Assembly (NCBI RefSeq): GCF_014284305.1
Contig: NZ_JACOFW010000004.1
Span: forward strand, 124,001-188,000
DNA from: Affinundibacterium seohonense
GTDB taxonomy: Bacteria; Pseudomonadota; Gammaproteobacteria; Burkholderiales; Burkholderiaceae_D
Direction: 5' to 3'
Length of the DNA stretch: 64,000 nt
Part shown: piece by piece, positions 37,981 through 47,991 of the stretch
Position numbering within the stretch: the first letter of the stretch is position 1
Layout of the letters: every line of letters begins with the position of its first letter
Program-made: the position numbers and the translations under genes
Notes under the pieces: model-generated
What the model was told of the DNA's origin: nothing
Databases searched by the model: none
Seen by the model: the letters and a program-made list of their open reading frames with translations, nothing else

Positions 37981-39114
37981 ATGCAGACAGCTATCCAAGT
38001 AGATTCAAACTATTATATCGGCCTGATGTCGGGCACCAGCTTAGACGGTGTCGATGGAGTACTAGTCGCTCTGCCCGAGCAGGATCATGCGCATGATCGG
38101 GACGCATTGCAGCTTCTTGCCAGTGCACATATCCCATTTTCAATAGCACTAAAACAGCAAGCAATGGCTTTGCAACAAGCAGGTGAGAATGAGATTGAGC
38201 GTGAAGCTTTACTTGCAAATCAATTGGCCGCCATTTACGCGCAATGCGTGGCTGAATTGCGCGCTCAGCATCCCGACCTTAAAGTTCAGGCCATTGGTGT
38301 GCATGGGCAAACCATACGTCATCGTCCTGAATTAGGGTTCACCCGACAAACCAATAATCCCGCCTTGTTAGCTGAATTAAGCGGACTTGATGTCATTGCC
38401 GATTTTCGTAGCAGAGATATCGCTGCTGGCGGACAAGGTGCTCCTCTGGTTCCGGCATTTCACCGCGCTATGTTTGCCAAGCAAGGTGAATGTCGCGTGG
38501 TGTTAAATATCGGTGGGATTAGCAATATTAGTGTGCTGCACGCGGATGGCAGCACGATCGGTTTTGACACTGGACCCGGTAATTTGTTGATGGACGCTTG
38601 GATACTGCAGCATCTGGGTCAAGCATATGATGCGGACGGTGCTTGGGCTGCGCTAGGAAAGGTCGATCCAGCTTTGTTGGCACGTCTAAGTGAAGACAGT
38701 TTTTTTGCGCAAGTGCCGCCAAAGAGCACCGGGCGTGATTTATTTCATTTACCTTGGCTGCAACAGCATTTACAGTCATTCTCGGATCTGAGTGCCGCCG
38801 ACGTGCAAGCCACTTTGTGTGCCTTCACTGCCAAAACCATCACTGATGCCATCGCACAATTTGCCCCTGATTGTGTCGCTGTATATGTCTGCGGTGGTGG
38901 TGCTTGCAATGCGAGTTTGATGCGCGCTTTGGCACAGGCATTGCCTCATATTCACTGGGATAAAACTGATAGTCTCGGGATCGCTACCCAGCATGTGGAA
39001 GCGATCGCATTTGCTTGGCTTGCGCAAAGATTTGTGCAAAGAAAAGCTGGGAATATCAGTGAAGTCACAGCAGCCCGTGGTGCGCGTATTTTGGGTGCCT
39101 TGTATCCTGCTTAG
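37981..39114 (+). CDS. anmK: anhydro-N-acetylmuramic acid kinase
   Basis: The product is 377 aa, typical for AnmK. The phosphate-binding GTSLDG is at 18-23, with the further conserved blocks HGQTIRHRP, DFRSRDIAAGGQGAPLVPAFH, NIGGISNI and STGRDLFHLPWL. It phosphorylates anhydro-N-acetylmuramic acid released during cell-wall turnover and so returns it to MurNAc-6-phosphate. No clear Shine-Dalgarno is seen between the terminator and the ATG. Confidence 0.95.
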   Translation: MQTAIQVDSNYYIGLMSGTSLDGVDGVLVALPEQDHAHDRDALQLLASAHIPFSIALKQQAMALQQAGENEIEREALLANQLAAIYAQCVAELRAQHPDLKVQAIGVHGQTIRHRPELGFTRQTNNPALLAELSGLDVIADFRSRDIAAGGQGAPLVPAFHRAMFAKQGECRVVLNIGGISNISVLHADGSTIGFDTGPGNLLMDAWILQHLGQAYDADGAWAALGKVDPALLARLSEDSFFAQVPPKSTGRDLFHLPWLQQHLQSFSDLSAADVQATLCAFTAKTITDAIAQFAPDCVAVYVCGGGACNASLMRALAQALPHIHWDKTDSLGIATQHVEAIAFAWLAQRFVQRKAGNISEVTAARGARILGALYPA

Positions 39115-39155
39115 ATTTTTGAGTCGCCAATCCTCCGTTTTAACCCTGATGCTAG

Positions 39156-39809
39156 ATGACAATGACAAATAAATTTTTATATATCGCTGATCCTATGTGC
39201 TCGTGGTGCTATGGATTTGGTCTGGAATTGCAGCAATTTTTGGCCGATAAACCTGATGCCGAACTCGATATCGTCTTGGGTGGTTTGCGTGCCTACAATA
39301 CGCAAGTCATGGACGCGGATCAAAAAGACATGATCTTGTCGCACTGGGAAAAAGTACGGCAGGTCAGTGGCTTGCCATTTGATATGAGCGGCTTAGATAA
39401 GCCAGGATTTGTTTATGATACCGAGCCTGCCTGTCGGGCGGTGGTGACGGCTAAGATGTTGACAGATGGCATGCCGACGAAGATTAATTTGGCTGTCTTT
39501 CAGGCCATACAGCACGCGTTTTATGCGCAGGCAAAAGATGTGACTGATGAATTGACTTTAGCGGAGATTGCTGTAAATGCCTTAAATACGTATGAGCAGG
39601 CTGCGATTTTTGATGTGGAAAGTTTCCTTGAAACGATGCAAGCGCCAGAGAGTAAAGACGAAACGCGCCAGCATTTTCAGCAGATTCAACGCTGGGGTGT
39701 GCGAGGATTCCCCGTGTTGTTGCTAGTCAAGGAGGATGGTTTGCATATGCTCAGTTCTGGTTATACTAAGGCTGGGGATTTGACATCGGCTCTTAATGAC
39801 ATGCTGTGA
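39156..39809 (+). CDS. DsbA/FrnE-like thiol oxidoreductase
   Basis: The product is 217 aa with a CSWC redox motif at 15-18 (DPMCSWCYG) and the thioredoxin cis-proline region VRGFPVLLL. There is no signal peptide, so it is predicted to be cytoplasmic, like FrnE-type protein disulfide isomerases. It starts 41 nt after anmK. The start could be the second Met (residue 3). Its partner substrates are unknown. Confidence 0.87.
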   Translation: MTMTNKFLYIADPMCSWCYGFGLELQQFLADKPDAELDIVLGGLRAYNTQVMDADQKDMILSHWEKVRQVSGLPFDMSGLDKPGFVYDTEPACRAVVTAKMLTDGMPTKINLAVFQAIQHAFYAQAKDVTDELTLAEIAVNALNTYEQAAIFDVESFLETMQAPESKDETRQHFQQIQRWGVRGFPVLLLVKEDGLHMLSSGYTKAGDLTSALNDML

Positions 39810-39842
39810 ATTCTTGAATGCATTAAAAAAACAACCATAAAC

Positions 39843-39872
39843 TTAAACAAAAAACATTGTTTCGTATATAAT
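39843..39872 (+). promoter_or_regulatory. sigma-70-type promoter before the small lipoprotein gene
   Basis: TATAAT (39867-39872) is an ideal -10. TTAAAC (39843-39848) with an 18-bp gap is a possible weak -35. Confidence 0.55.
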
Positions 39873-39923
39873 GCGGCTTCAAATTTTTTTTAAAATCAAA
39901 TCTAAAAGATTGGAAGCTCAGTA

Positions 39924-40286
39924 ATGAAAAAAACGATTTTAGTAGCATCAATGGTAGCAATGACAGCTTTGACTGGTTGTGCGTCTATTTTGAATGACAA
40001 GACACAAGCAGTAAACGTATCCGCTTCAAACGGCAAGGAAATCACAGGTACGATCGACGGTGCAACATTCAAAGCTCCTGGCATTGTGAATATCACTCGC
40101 GAAAATAAAAACAAGCTGGTTTTGGTATCAACTGATGGCTGCGCTAAAGAAACTTCCGTTGAAAAATCTGTTGATCCAAAATTCTTCATCAACATTTTGT
40201 CTGGCGGTGCGTTTGGTTCTACTACAGATTACAGCACAGAAAAAATGTGGCGTTATTCTGAAAATGTTGTAGTTTCATGCAAATAA
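39924..40286 (+). CDS. small lipoprotein
   Basis: The product is 120 aa with a lipoprotein signal MKKTILVASMVAMTALTGC, so Cys19 is the anchor. The mature part starts ASILNDKTQAVNVSASNG, a short beta-rich domain seen in small lipoproteins of unknown role. It has its own promoter and terminator, so it is monocistronic and probably well expressed. Codon use looks biased toward frequent codons. Confidence 0.82.
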   Translation: MKKTILVASMVAMTALTGCASILNDKTQAVNVSASNGKEITGTIDGATFKAPGIVNITRENKNKLVLVSTDGCAKETSVEKSVDPKFFINILSGGAFGSTTDYSTEKMWRYSENVVVSCK

Positions 40287-40302
40287 TTCGTATTTGAATT
40301 TC

Positions 40303-40334
40303 AAAAAAGGCGGCTCTCAAGCCGCTTTTTTTTC
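40303..40334 (+). terminator. rho-independent terminator after the small lipoprotein gene
   Basis: AAAAAAGGCGGCT / AGCCGCTTTTTTTT with a CTCA loop. It lies 16 nt after the stop codon. Confidence 0.92.
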
Positions 40335-40353
40335 GTTAAGAAAATCCTTTACC

Positions 40354-42192
40354 ATGCTCTCTAAGTTATTGATTATCTGCTTAAGCTTTGTGATTTATTC
40401 GCAGACTGTGCTTGCAGATACCGAATCTAAAGACCTCAAGCTAGACTCCTATTTGGAACTTGCAACGCAGAAAAATCTTGCGGCTCATCCGACTTGGGCG
40501 GCGTTGTTACACGTGAGTGAGGCTAAGGCGAACATTCGTAGTGATACGTTCTTATTGAGTCATACAGATTTTTCACTCGCCAATGAATTGCGAGCGACCT
40601 TGCACTTGCTATATGCAGATCAAAGCAATCAGGTTTGCCGCTTTCCAGCGCGTTATTTGTGGCTACAAAAAGAGTTGAACCTGCCTGCACTGCCGATACA
40701 AAATTGCGGCGATCTGCAAGAATTTAAAGCTCGGGCGCCAATGCAAGAGATTGCATTAGCATTTGCATCAGAAAACCTTGCCCAACCATCGAGCATGATG
40801 GGACACGTGTTTTTAAAGCTGAGTGGGGTAGATGAGCGCGGGCAAAATCTGGAGCACGCCATTTCCTTTTTTACCGATGCTGGTGGTATCAATGTACCTA
40901 AACTATTTTTTGACAGCATGGTAATCGGTAAGAAGGGCTATTTTAGTCTGTCGCCTTACCAAGAGAAAATCTCACTATATTTAGGTGAGGAGCAACGCAG
41001 TATTTGGGAATACACTTTGCGCCTCAATCAGCAGCAAAAAGATTTGATTCAAGCGCATCTCATCGAATTGCGTCAAACCGATTTAGTGTATTTCTTCCAG
41101 AAATATAATTGCGCTACCGTGATTGATTTTATTCTGGCAGTCGCCGCTTCCCGAACGCTCGATACCAATGGTTTTTGGTTGACGCCTAAAGATGTCGTCA
41201 AGCGCGCGCATGAACTAGATCTGATTGACAGTAGTCGCATGATGTCGCCCAATCGATGGTTGATTCGTGCTGTGGGCGAGCAGTTCACAAGCCAAGAGCG
41301 CGCACTCATTGCGCAGCAAGTCGAACGCCAGGCTGTACCATCGCTGACTGAGCTCGATACGAATAAGACTTACTTAACTTTGCAATTGGCACGTGCGTAT
41401 CAAGCCTATCGCAATGAATCGACGAAAGATCAATCGGCCTCGGCCTTAGCCTATGTAAAGAACTTGGATGGGATGACTAAGCGGGATTTTCCCGTGCATC
41501 AACTACAAGTCCTCGAAAGCAAAAATCCTTTAGAAACACCACAAGATTCCCAAGTCGCACTTGGTTTTGTGCGGCAAGATCGCGAGTCTTATGCCCGCGT
41601 CACATTGACGCCGACATCCCATCATTTGGACGACGATAATCGGCACTACTTTAGCGAAACCGAGCTCTTACTATTTGAACTGTCTTTGTTGAAAAATCTA
41701 CGTAACCGCCAGCTTTTGATCGATAAATTGACGGTTTATGCAGCACAATCTTTCATCCCTTATGACAATATGAGTGGTGGTATTTCTGGCGCGATTCGAA
41801 TGGGTATCAAGCCGCAGTTTGATGCGACATTTCGCCCAAAGAAAACTGCCTTTATAGAAGGAGCTTTGGGCTTCACACATCGCAGTGGGACCGACATCGA
41901 TAGCTTTGCCTTGCTAGGTTTGGGCATGGCTTGGCGAAATGGACAATCGCAAGTTTATTTGCAACCGGAAATTGGCGTGATTGCGAGAGAAATTTTTGAT
42001 ATGAAATCTCGCTTGTCGGTCGTGCTCACATCCAATATTCATGGCGATCATGCACGAAATTTGCATTATCGTTTTGTACAGTCTAAATACTTTCAGAAAG
42101 AGAGTCTGTCGATACACTTGAGTATTGATCGCTTTCAGCAACAAAAAAAACGTCAGAATAGTTACGAATTGAGCTTAAAAAAGATGTTTTGA
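40354..42192 (+). CDS. DUF4105-domain periplasmic protein
   Basis: From ATG 40354 the product is 612 aa with a signal peptide (cut near VLA-DTE). An earlier in-frame start lies inside the terminator and is rejected. The central region has the DUF4105 hallmarks: ASENLAQPSSMMGHVFLKL with His, and FFQKYNCATVIDFI with Cys, which resemble a papain-like catalytic pair. The C-terminal 200 residues have beta-barrel-like strands ending in YELSLKKMF, so it may be an outer-membrane protein with a periplasmic domain. Function unknown. Confidence 0.78.
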   Translation: MLSKLLIICLSFVIYSQTVLADTESKDLKLDSYLELATQKNLAAHPTWAALLHVSEAKANIRSDTFLLSHTDFSLANELRATLHLLYADQSNQVCRFPARYLWLQKELNLPALPIQNCGDLQEFKARAPMQEIALAFASENLAQPSSMMGHVFLKLSGVDERGQNLEHAISFFTDAGGINVPKLFFDSMVIGKKGYFSLSPYQEKISLYLGEEQRSIWEYTLRLNQQQKDLIQAHLIELRQTDLVYFFQKYNCATVIDFILAVAASRTLDTNGFWLTPKDVVKRAHELDLIDSSRMMSPNRWLIRAVGEQFTSQERALIAQQVERQAVPSLTELDTNKTYLTLQLARAYQAYRNESTKDQSASALAYVKNLDGMTKRDFPVHQLQVLESKNPLETPQDSQVALGFVRQDRESYARVTLTPTSHHLDDDNRHYFSETELLLFELSLLKNLRNRQLLIDKLTVYAAQSFIPYDNMSGGISGAIRMGIKPQFDATFRPKKTAFIEGALGFTHRSGTDIDSFALLGLGMAWRNGQSQVYLQPEIGVIAREIFDMKSRLSVVLTSNIHGDHARNLHYRFVQSKYFQKESLSIHLSIDRFQQQKKRQNSYELSLKKMF

Positions 42193-42228
42193 TTTCGTAG
42201 TTGCAATCGAGAAAATCGAAGATAATAT

Positions 42229-42255
42229 AAAAACCCGCCTGCGTTGCGGGTTTTT
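42229..42255 (+). terminator. rho-independent terminator after the DUF4105 gene
   Basis: AAAAACCCGC / GCGGGTTTTT with a 7-nt loop. It lies 36 nt after the stop. Confidence 0.92.
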
Positions 42256-42313
42256 ATATTCTGACAATGCGATCACGCTTGTTGGCTGATTTATCTTGAA
42301 GAGAATGTTTGTG

Positions 42314-43219
42314 ATGTCTATTAGTCCACGCCAACAAATCGCCCCACAAGGCCCTGAATTTTCCCGTATCGTTTTAGGTTTATGGCGTTTGTCGTCGTGG
42401 CAAATGACGCCAGCTGAGCGTGTCGATTTTTTAAAGGCGGCGCTTGATTTGGGAATTACGACCATCGATCAGGCTGATATTTATGGCGACTACACTAGCG
42501 AAACTTTACTTGGCGAAGCGTTCGCCTTGGCGCCAGAATTGCGACAGCGTTTTCAAATCGTGACGAAATGCGGCATCCAGTTTCCTTCTGTAAATAGACC
42601 GCATCAGACAGCGCATATTTACAATACGACGGCGGCGCATATTATTCAGTCAGCGGAAAATTCTCTGCGAAGTATGCAAATCGATTGTATTGATCTGTTG
42701 TTGATCCACCGACCCGATCCTCTGATGGACGCGGATGCCGTTGCACAAGCGTTCTTACAACTGCAGCAGAGCGGCAAAGTTAAACACGTAGGAGTGTCAA
42801 ATTTTACACCTGCTCAGTTTGACTTATTGGCGTCGCGTATTCCTTTGGTTACCAATCAGGTTGAATGTTCGTTATTACATACAGCGCCGATTGATGATGG
42901 GACCTTTGACAACTGTCAGCGTCTACGCATTTCACCGATGATTTGGTCCGCTTTGGCAGGCGGACGCCTGTTTAGTGATCAACATCCGCAAATACAAGTT
43001 CTCCATGCTGAATTAAACAGGATCGCCAATGAACTTGATGTTAGTGTCTCATGTGTCGCGATGGCCTGGGTTTTAAACTTGCCCTCTCAACCTGTGCTCT
43101 TGACCGGCTCTGGACGGGTGAAAGTGTTGGAAGAGGCGGTGCGCGCCTGTGGATGTCAGCTTTCACGTGAACAATGGTTTGATTTGTGGCGGGCAGCGAC
43201 GGGTCAAGATTTACCGTAA
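42314..43219 (+). CDS. aldo/keto reductase, YdhF-like
   Basis: The product is 301 aa from ATG 42314, chosen because GAAGAGA lies about 10 nt upstream; starts at 42296 (TTG) and 42305 are possible. It matches E. coli YdhF closely: IAPQGPEFSRIV, DQADIYGDY with catalytic Asp52 and Tyr57, LLIHRPDPLMDADAVAQAF, GKVKHVGVSNFTPAQFDLL. It is an NADPH-dependent oxidoreductase with unknown natural substrate. It is monocistronic, between a terminator and the c-di-GMP gene. Confidence 0.88.
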   Translation: MSISPRQQIAPQGPEFSRIVLGLWRLSSWQMTPAERVDFLKAALDLGITTIDQADIYGDYTSETLLGEAFALAPELRQRFQIVTKCGIQFPSVNRPHQTAHIYNTTAAHIIQSAENSLRSMQIDCIDLLLIHRPDPLMDADAVAQAFLQLQQSGKVKHVGVSNFTPAQFDLLASRIPLVTNQVECSLLHTAPIDDGTFDNCQRLRISPMIWSALAGGRLFSDQHPQIQVLHAELNRIANELDVSVSCVAMAWVLNLPSQPVLLTGSGRVKVLEEAVRACGCQLSREQWFDLWRAATGQDLP

Positions 43220-43372
43220 AGAGATTTGCTGAATTTATATCTAAACCAAAAAAAATACTTTTCAGTAATTGTAAAACAGCGTATAAAAGAAATCTGATTT
43301 AGACTAACGTCGAATCGATCCATGCTATAAAGGATCTTCGAATTGTGTTGTCAGCCTTAGGGGGCGCAATAA

Positions 43373-45718
43373 TTGAAGATAGTTCGTCCTTTCTTACGCC
43401 GCTTTTTACGCGCTCAGCGCCTGCCTTCCAAAGATTTGCAATTTTGGCGAGACCAGATGCTCAGTGCGATTCTGTCGGTTGCCTTGTTGCTTGGGACACT
43501 CACGGCGATTCCTAGCGTGATGATGGCGATCCGTGATCAGCTCTATTCCATCGTACTTATTGATTCCTTTGCGATTGGTTGGTTGTTGGTGATTTGGCGT
43601 TGGCGCGCACTTAGCTTCACTGCCCGAAGTTGGCACTTTCTCCTTGTCGTTTATAGCGTCGGTGTATTTTTCTTGTTTAAGGTTGGCCCTGTCAGTCAGA
43701 TCTATTTGATGGCAGTGCCGGTCTTGGCTGCTTTATTATTAGGCCTGCGCCCAGCCATATTTGTCCTGATTTTAAATGCGATTACCTTGATCGCAATAGG
43801 TTACAGCTTCAACATTGATCTGCAATTTGATCGCTATCACGACCGGCCTTTTTTGCGCTGGATCATTATCACCCTCAATTTTACTTTTATCAGCTCAGTC
43901 ATTACCGTTAGCTGTGCGGTGCTATTGCGCCGACTTGAAGAATCCTTGCGTAAGCAGGTGGAGATTAGTCTGTCCTTGCAGGAGGAGCAAAAATCCCTAA
44001 GGGAAGCAAATGAAGAATTGAGGCTGATTTCTGCCGCAGTCGACAACCTCAATGATATGGTGATGATCACGGATAATAATCTGCGAGACTCTGGACCACA
44101 TATCGTGTTTGTTAACAAGGCATTTGAGACGACTACCGGATATAGCCGCGCTGAGGCGCTAGGTAAGACTCTGGAAATGCTATATGGAAAAAATTCTGAT
44201 AGTCTCGAGATTCACCGCATGCGTTCGGCGATGGCGTCTCAAGATCCTATCCGCTCGGAAATCTTAGGCTATACCAAGTCGGATGAAGAATTTTGGTTGG
44301 AAGTGGACATTCAACCTATCAATAATCAAGATGGACTATGCACGCATTATGTGGCGATTGAGCGTGATATTACGGATAGAAAAAAGGCTGAGTTAGATAT
44401 CTATCGACTGGCGTTTTTTGATGTATTGACGGGTTTGCCTAATCGTCGGTTGTTACGTGATCGCATGAGTGTACAACTGGCAAACGCGCAAAGAACAGGC
44501 CATTTCAGCGCAGTTTTGTTTATCGATTTGGATCATTTTAAAACCATCAATGATGCGCGTGGTCACGCGACTGGAGATATTTTACTGATCGAAGTCGCAA
44601 GGCGTTTAAGTGATGTGCTACGTGAAGTCGATACGGTGGCAAGGATAGGCGGTGATGAATTTGTCGTCCTGATTGATAGTTTAGATTCGCACATCGAAGT
44701 GGCCGGTAAGCTGGCATTGAAAGTCGCAGAAAAAGTTCGCCAAGCGCTATCTCTCGAATTTGTTATTCATGGTCAAGTCTACAGCTCCAGCTGTAGTATC
44801 GGTGTGAGTTTAATGCCTAAACCCGGACAAAGCGCCGACGATTTGTTGCGCGAATCGGATACGGCGATGTATAGAGCAAAATCAGCAGGGCGAAATCAGA
44901 TTGCGTTCTTTGAGGGCAATATGCAAACCGAAGTCGAGCATCGCTTGACACTAGAACGAGATTTGACCAAAGCACTAGAACTCAATGAATTGCAAATGGT
45001 GATGCAGGCACAGGTTAATGATGCTGGTGTTGCGGTTGGTGCAGAGCTATTGATGCGTTGGCATCATAAAGGTCGGGGTATGGTTTCACCGGCTGTATTC
45101 ATTCCATTGGCAGAAGAGTCAGGCTTGATTGTGAAAATGGGAGATTGGGTTTTGCAGGAGGCTTGCCGAATTTTGAAGCAATTGCAAAGCGCCGGGCATT
45201 ATTTTTCATTATCTATCAATGTCAGTCCTAAACAATTCCGTCAAAAAGATTTTGTCGACAAGGTCACCGCGACTTTGGCAACTCAAGGAGTGGATGGTAA
45301 CTATTTGATTTTTGAAGTGACAGAAGGTTTGTTTATCGATAATTTGCAAGAAACAATTGCGCGCATGAGCAAGCTTTCTGACTTGGGAATTCGTTTTTCT
45401 ATCGACGATTTTGGCACCGGCTATTCCAGTTTGAATTACTTAAAACGTCTGCCTTTGTACGAATTAAAAATCGATAAGAGTTTTGTGCAAGATATCCCTG
45501 GGGATGCCAACGATACGGCAATCGTCGGCTCGATTTTATCGATGGCTAGGCAGTTCGGATTAAAAGTTGTTGCTGAAGGTGTGGAAACTGTCGAGCAAGC
45601 AAATTACTTGATCGCGAACGATTGTGATTCTATGCAAGGATTTTTGTATTCCCGCCCGATCGCTCCGGAGCTGTGGATTAGCCAGCACGCGCAAGAGCAG
45701 ACGGCGACTGGGGTGTAA
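43373..45718 (+). CDS. membrane PAS-GGDEF-EAL c-di-GMP protein
   Basis: The product is 781 aa from a TTG start with AGGGGG 8 nt upstream. Residues about 30-195 hold five to six transmembrane helices; a coiled stretch follows; PAS is about 215-335; GGDEF is intact (GGDEF at 426-430, preceded by LFIDLDHFKTIND); EAL reads ELL (558-560) with SIDDFGTGYSSL and ELKIDKSFVQD conserved. Both halves look catalytically competent, so it could make or destroy c-di-GMP in response to a membrane or PAS signal. Confidence 0.9.
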   Translation: MKIVRPFLRRFLRAQRLPSKDLQFWRDQMLSAILSVALLLGTLTAIPSVMMAIRDQLYSIVLIDSFAIGWLLVIWRWRALSFTARSWHFLLVVYSVGVFFLFKVGPVSQIYLMAVPVLAALLLGLRPAIFVLILNAITLIAIGYSFNIDLQFDRYHDRPFLRWIIITLNFTFISSVITVSCAVLLRRLEESLRKQVEISLSLQEEQKSLREANEELRLISAAVDNLNDMVMITDNNLRDSGPHIVFVNKAFETTTGYSRAEALGKTLEMLYGKNSDSLEIHRMRSAMASQDPIRSEILGYTKSDEEFWLEVDIQPINNQDGLCTHYVAIERDITDRKKAELDIYRLAFFDVLTGLPNRRLLRDRMSVQLANAQRTGHFSAVLFIDLDHFKTINDARGHATGDILLIEVARRLSDVLREVDTVARIGGDEFVVLIDSLDSHIEVAGKLALKVAEKVRQALSLEFVIHGQVYSSSCSIGVSLMPKPGQSADDLLRESDTAMYRAKSAGRNQIAFFEGNMQTEVEHRLTLERDLTKALELNELQMVMQAQVNDAGVAVGAELLMRWHHKGRGMVSPAVFIPLAEESGLIVKMGDWVLQEACRILKQLQSAGHYFSLSINVSPKQFRQKDFVDKVTATLATQGVDGNYLIFEVTEGLFIDNLQETIARMSKLSDLGIRFSIDDFGTGYSSLNYLKRLPLYELKIDKSFVQDIPGDANDTAIVGSILSMARQFGLKVVAEGVETVEQANYLIANDCDSMQGFLYSRPIAPELWISQHAQEQTATGV

Positions 45719-45737
45719 GTCACGGATTGGCGTTCCA

Positions 45738-45767
45738 TTGGCTGATCGCGCGCCGTCAACGTATAAT
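45738..45767 (+). promoter_or_regulatory. probable sigma-70 promoter of the TlpA-like gene
   Basis: TATAAT is at 45762-45767. TTGGCT (45738-45743) with an 18-bp gap fits a -35. Confidence 0.5.
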
Positions 45768-45802
45768 TCACACTTCGTTTTCAACATGGCAGGCAGATCA
45801 TC

Positions 45803-46342
45803 GTGACAGCTACCCCGCAAGACCAACAGCAGCAGCCAAAGACTTCCAGTAAATTCATCGTCTTAGTCGCGATAGTGGCAGTGATTGCACTGATATTTGG
45901 CTATCAGGCGCTCAACGCGAAACCTGGTGCACCTAAGCTTGATTTTACGAATATTCAAGGTAAGACCATCGATCAGCAATCCTTGCAGGGTAAAGTGTAC
46001 ATGGTCAACTTTTGGGCGACATCTTGTGCCACCTGCATTAAAGAAATGCCGCAAATGATCGCCAGCTATGAAAAATTCCGCGCCCAGGGCTTGGAGTTTT
46101 TTGCGGTGGCAATGAGCTATGACCCACCAAACTATGTCTTGAATTTTACGGAAACCCGGCAGTTACCTTTCCAAGTGGTACTGGATCATCAAGGGAAAAT
46201 CGCGCAGGCGTTTGGCGATGTTAAATTAACGCCGACGACTTTTGTGATCGATAAGCAAGGCAAGATCATCAAACGTTACGTTGGCGAACCTTCCTTTGAT
46301 GAATTAAATCAATTACTTGCCACCGAATTGGCAAAAATTTGA
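45803..46342 (+). CDS. TlpA-family membrane-anchored thioredoxin
   Basis: The product is 179 aa from a GTG start. One N-terminal transmembrane anchor (about 18-34) is followed by a thioredoxin domain with a WATSCATC active site, Cys75 and Cys78. This places a reductase or cytochrome-c-maturation-type thioredoxin on the periplasmic face. TPTTFVIDKQGKII contains the cis-proline loop. It is monocistronic with a probable promoter at 45762. Confidence 0.87.
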   Translation: MTATPQDQQQQPKTSSKFIVLVAIVAVIALIFGYQALNAKPGAPKLDFTNIQGKTIDQQSLQGKVYMVNFWATSCATCIKEMPQMIASYEKFRAQGLEFFAVAMSYDPPNYVLNFTETRQLPFQVVLDHQGKIAQAFGDVKLTPTTFVIDKQGKIIKRYVGEPSFDELNQLLATELAKI

Positions 46343-46549
46343 AAGCGATAGACGGCTTTTGTTTTGGGTTTTCGTTTCTGCAATTGAACAACAAAACACA
46401 AAGAAGTCTATTGAAAACTCCTTCTAAATTGAAAAAATTTGTTCATCTGAATCGCTAGATTCACGCAGTTTTGCTACTTATTTAGGCAGCTTTTCAGGTA
46501 GAATAGCGCTTCCTCGAAATTCCTCCGACTCTCCCAAGGTTTTAACATC

Positions 46550-47596
46550 GTGCACATTGGCTCCTATCAGCTAAAGAATAATATTTTTGTCGCGCCCATG
46601 GCTGGCGTGACCGATAGACCATTTCGCCAATTGTGCAAAGACTTGGGCGCAGGTTATGCCGTGTCAGAAATGGCGGCATCGAATCCTAAATTATGGGAAA
46701 CCGAAAAGTCCACGCGTCGGACTAACCATGAAGGCGAAATGGAACCGAAGGCGGTGCAGATTGCCGGTGCGGATCCTAAAATGTTGGCCGAATGCGCTAA
46801 ATATAATGTCGATAAAGGCGCGCAGATTATCGACATTAATATGGGTTGCCCTGTTAAGAAAGTTTGCAACGCATGGTGCGGTTCAGCTTTGCTGCAAGAT
46901 GAAAAATTAGTTGGCGAGATTCTCGATGCCGTGGTGTCCGCGGTCGATGTACCAGTGACTTTGAAATTCCGCACAGGTTGGGATAGAGCGAACAAAAATG
47001 CTTTGCAGATTGCGCGTATCGCTGAATCTGCTGGTATCGCCATGTTGACTTTGCATGGGCGTACGCGTGCCGATGGCTACAAGGGCGACGCTGAATACGA
47101 AACGATCGCAGCAGTCAAGGCGCAAGCAAGAATTCCCGTCGTTGCCAATGGCGATATTACGACGCCAGAAAAAGCGAAGTATGTACTGGAAGTGACAGGC
47201 GCAGACGCGATTATGATTGGACGTGCGGCGCAAGGCAGGCCTTGGATTTTTCGCGAAATTGAGCATTTTTTGAAGACAGGCACCTACTTACCCGCACCTT
47301 TGGTATCGGAAGTTAGTGCGCTGTTGGATCGCCATTTGCGCGAGCATTACGCGTTCTATGGTGAGTTTATGGGTGTGCGTACGGCGCGCAAGCATATCGG
47401 TTGGTATGTCGAAGATTTGGTCGATGGCGAAGCCTTTCGCCAGCAAATGAATAAGTTGGAAACTTGTGAGGAACAATTGGCGGCGGTCAACATGTTTTTT
47501 GATAGTCGACCGACAGAACGGTTACAATACCGCCCCTTCGAGAGCATTGTGGGCACCGAACTAACTCAAGGATTGTCGCAAGCCTTAGCCGCTTAA
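46550..47596 (+). CDS. dusB: tRNA-dihydrouridine synthase B
   Basis: The product is 348 aa from a GTG start. FMN-dependent Dus fold: APMAGVTDRPFRQLC, NMGCPVKKVCNAWCGSALL with the catalytic Cys, TLHGRTRADGYKG and MIGRAAQGRPWIF. It reduces uridine to dihydrouridine at a fixed position in the tRNA D-loop. It is followed by fis, the well-known dusB-fis operon order, which supports the DusB subtype. Confidence 0.94.
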   Translation: MHIGSYQLKNNIFVAPMAGVTDRPFRQLCKDLGAGYAVSEMAASNPKLWETEKSTRRTNHEGEMEPKAVQIAGADPKMLAECAKYNVDKGAQIIDINMGCPVKKVCNAWCGSALLQDEKLVGEILDAVVSAVDVPVTLKFRTGWDRANKNALQIARIAESAGIAMLTLHGRTRADGYKGDAEYETIAAVKAQARIPVVANGDITTPEKAKYVLEVTGADAIMIGRAAQGRPWIFREIEHFLKTGTYLPAPLVSEVSALLDRHLREHYAFYGEFMGVRTARKHIGWYVEDLVDGEAFRQQMNKLETCEEQLAAVNMFFDSRPTERLQYRPFESIVGTELTQGLSQALAA

Positions 47597-47736
47597 GTCA
47601 TTTTCCTAATGGTATTTGGTGTCAGTAATGTGCACTATTTTGGTGGAAGTTTAAATTAGTTTTACCTCAGTTTAACCCTTGGAATCGAATGAGTTTACAC
47701 CTCAGATAGATCCCATTAATAAGAAGAAAATTCAGT

Positions 47737-47970
47737 ATGAGCAAAGAAAGCATTCAAGAAGCGGTCCACAAAAATCTGGAAAAATATTTTCGTGATTTAG
47801 GTGAGCAACCGGCTTCGAATATTTACGATATGGTGGTGTTAGCGGTTGAAAAACCGATGTTGGAAATGGTCATGACACGCACCGATAGCAATCAATCTCA
47901 AGCCGCAGATATGCTTGGTATTAACCGCAATACCTTGCGCAAAAAACTGCAGCAACACGGTCTTCTTTAA
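47737..47970 (+). CDS. fis: Fis-family nucleoid-associated regulator
   Basis: The product is 77 aa, shorter than E. coli Fis (98) but the usual size in betaproteobacteria. The C-terminal helix-turn-helix NQSQAADMLGINRNTLRKKL is highly conserved. It bends DNA and regulates rRNA and many growth-related promoters. It lies 140 bp after dusB and 21 bp before purH, so it is likely co-expressed with both. Confidence 0.94.
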   Translation: MSKESIQEAVHKNLEKYFRDLGEQPASNIYDMVVLAVEKPMLEMVMTRTDSNQSQAADMLGINRNTLRKKLQQHGLL

Positions 47971-47991
47971 TCTTATTTACCTATCTCAATC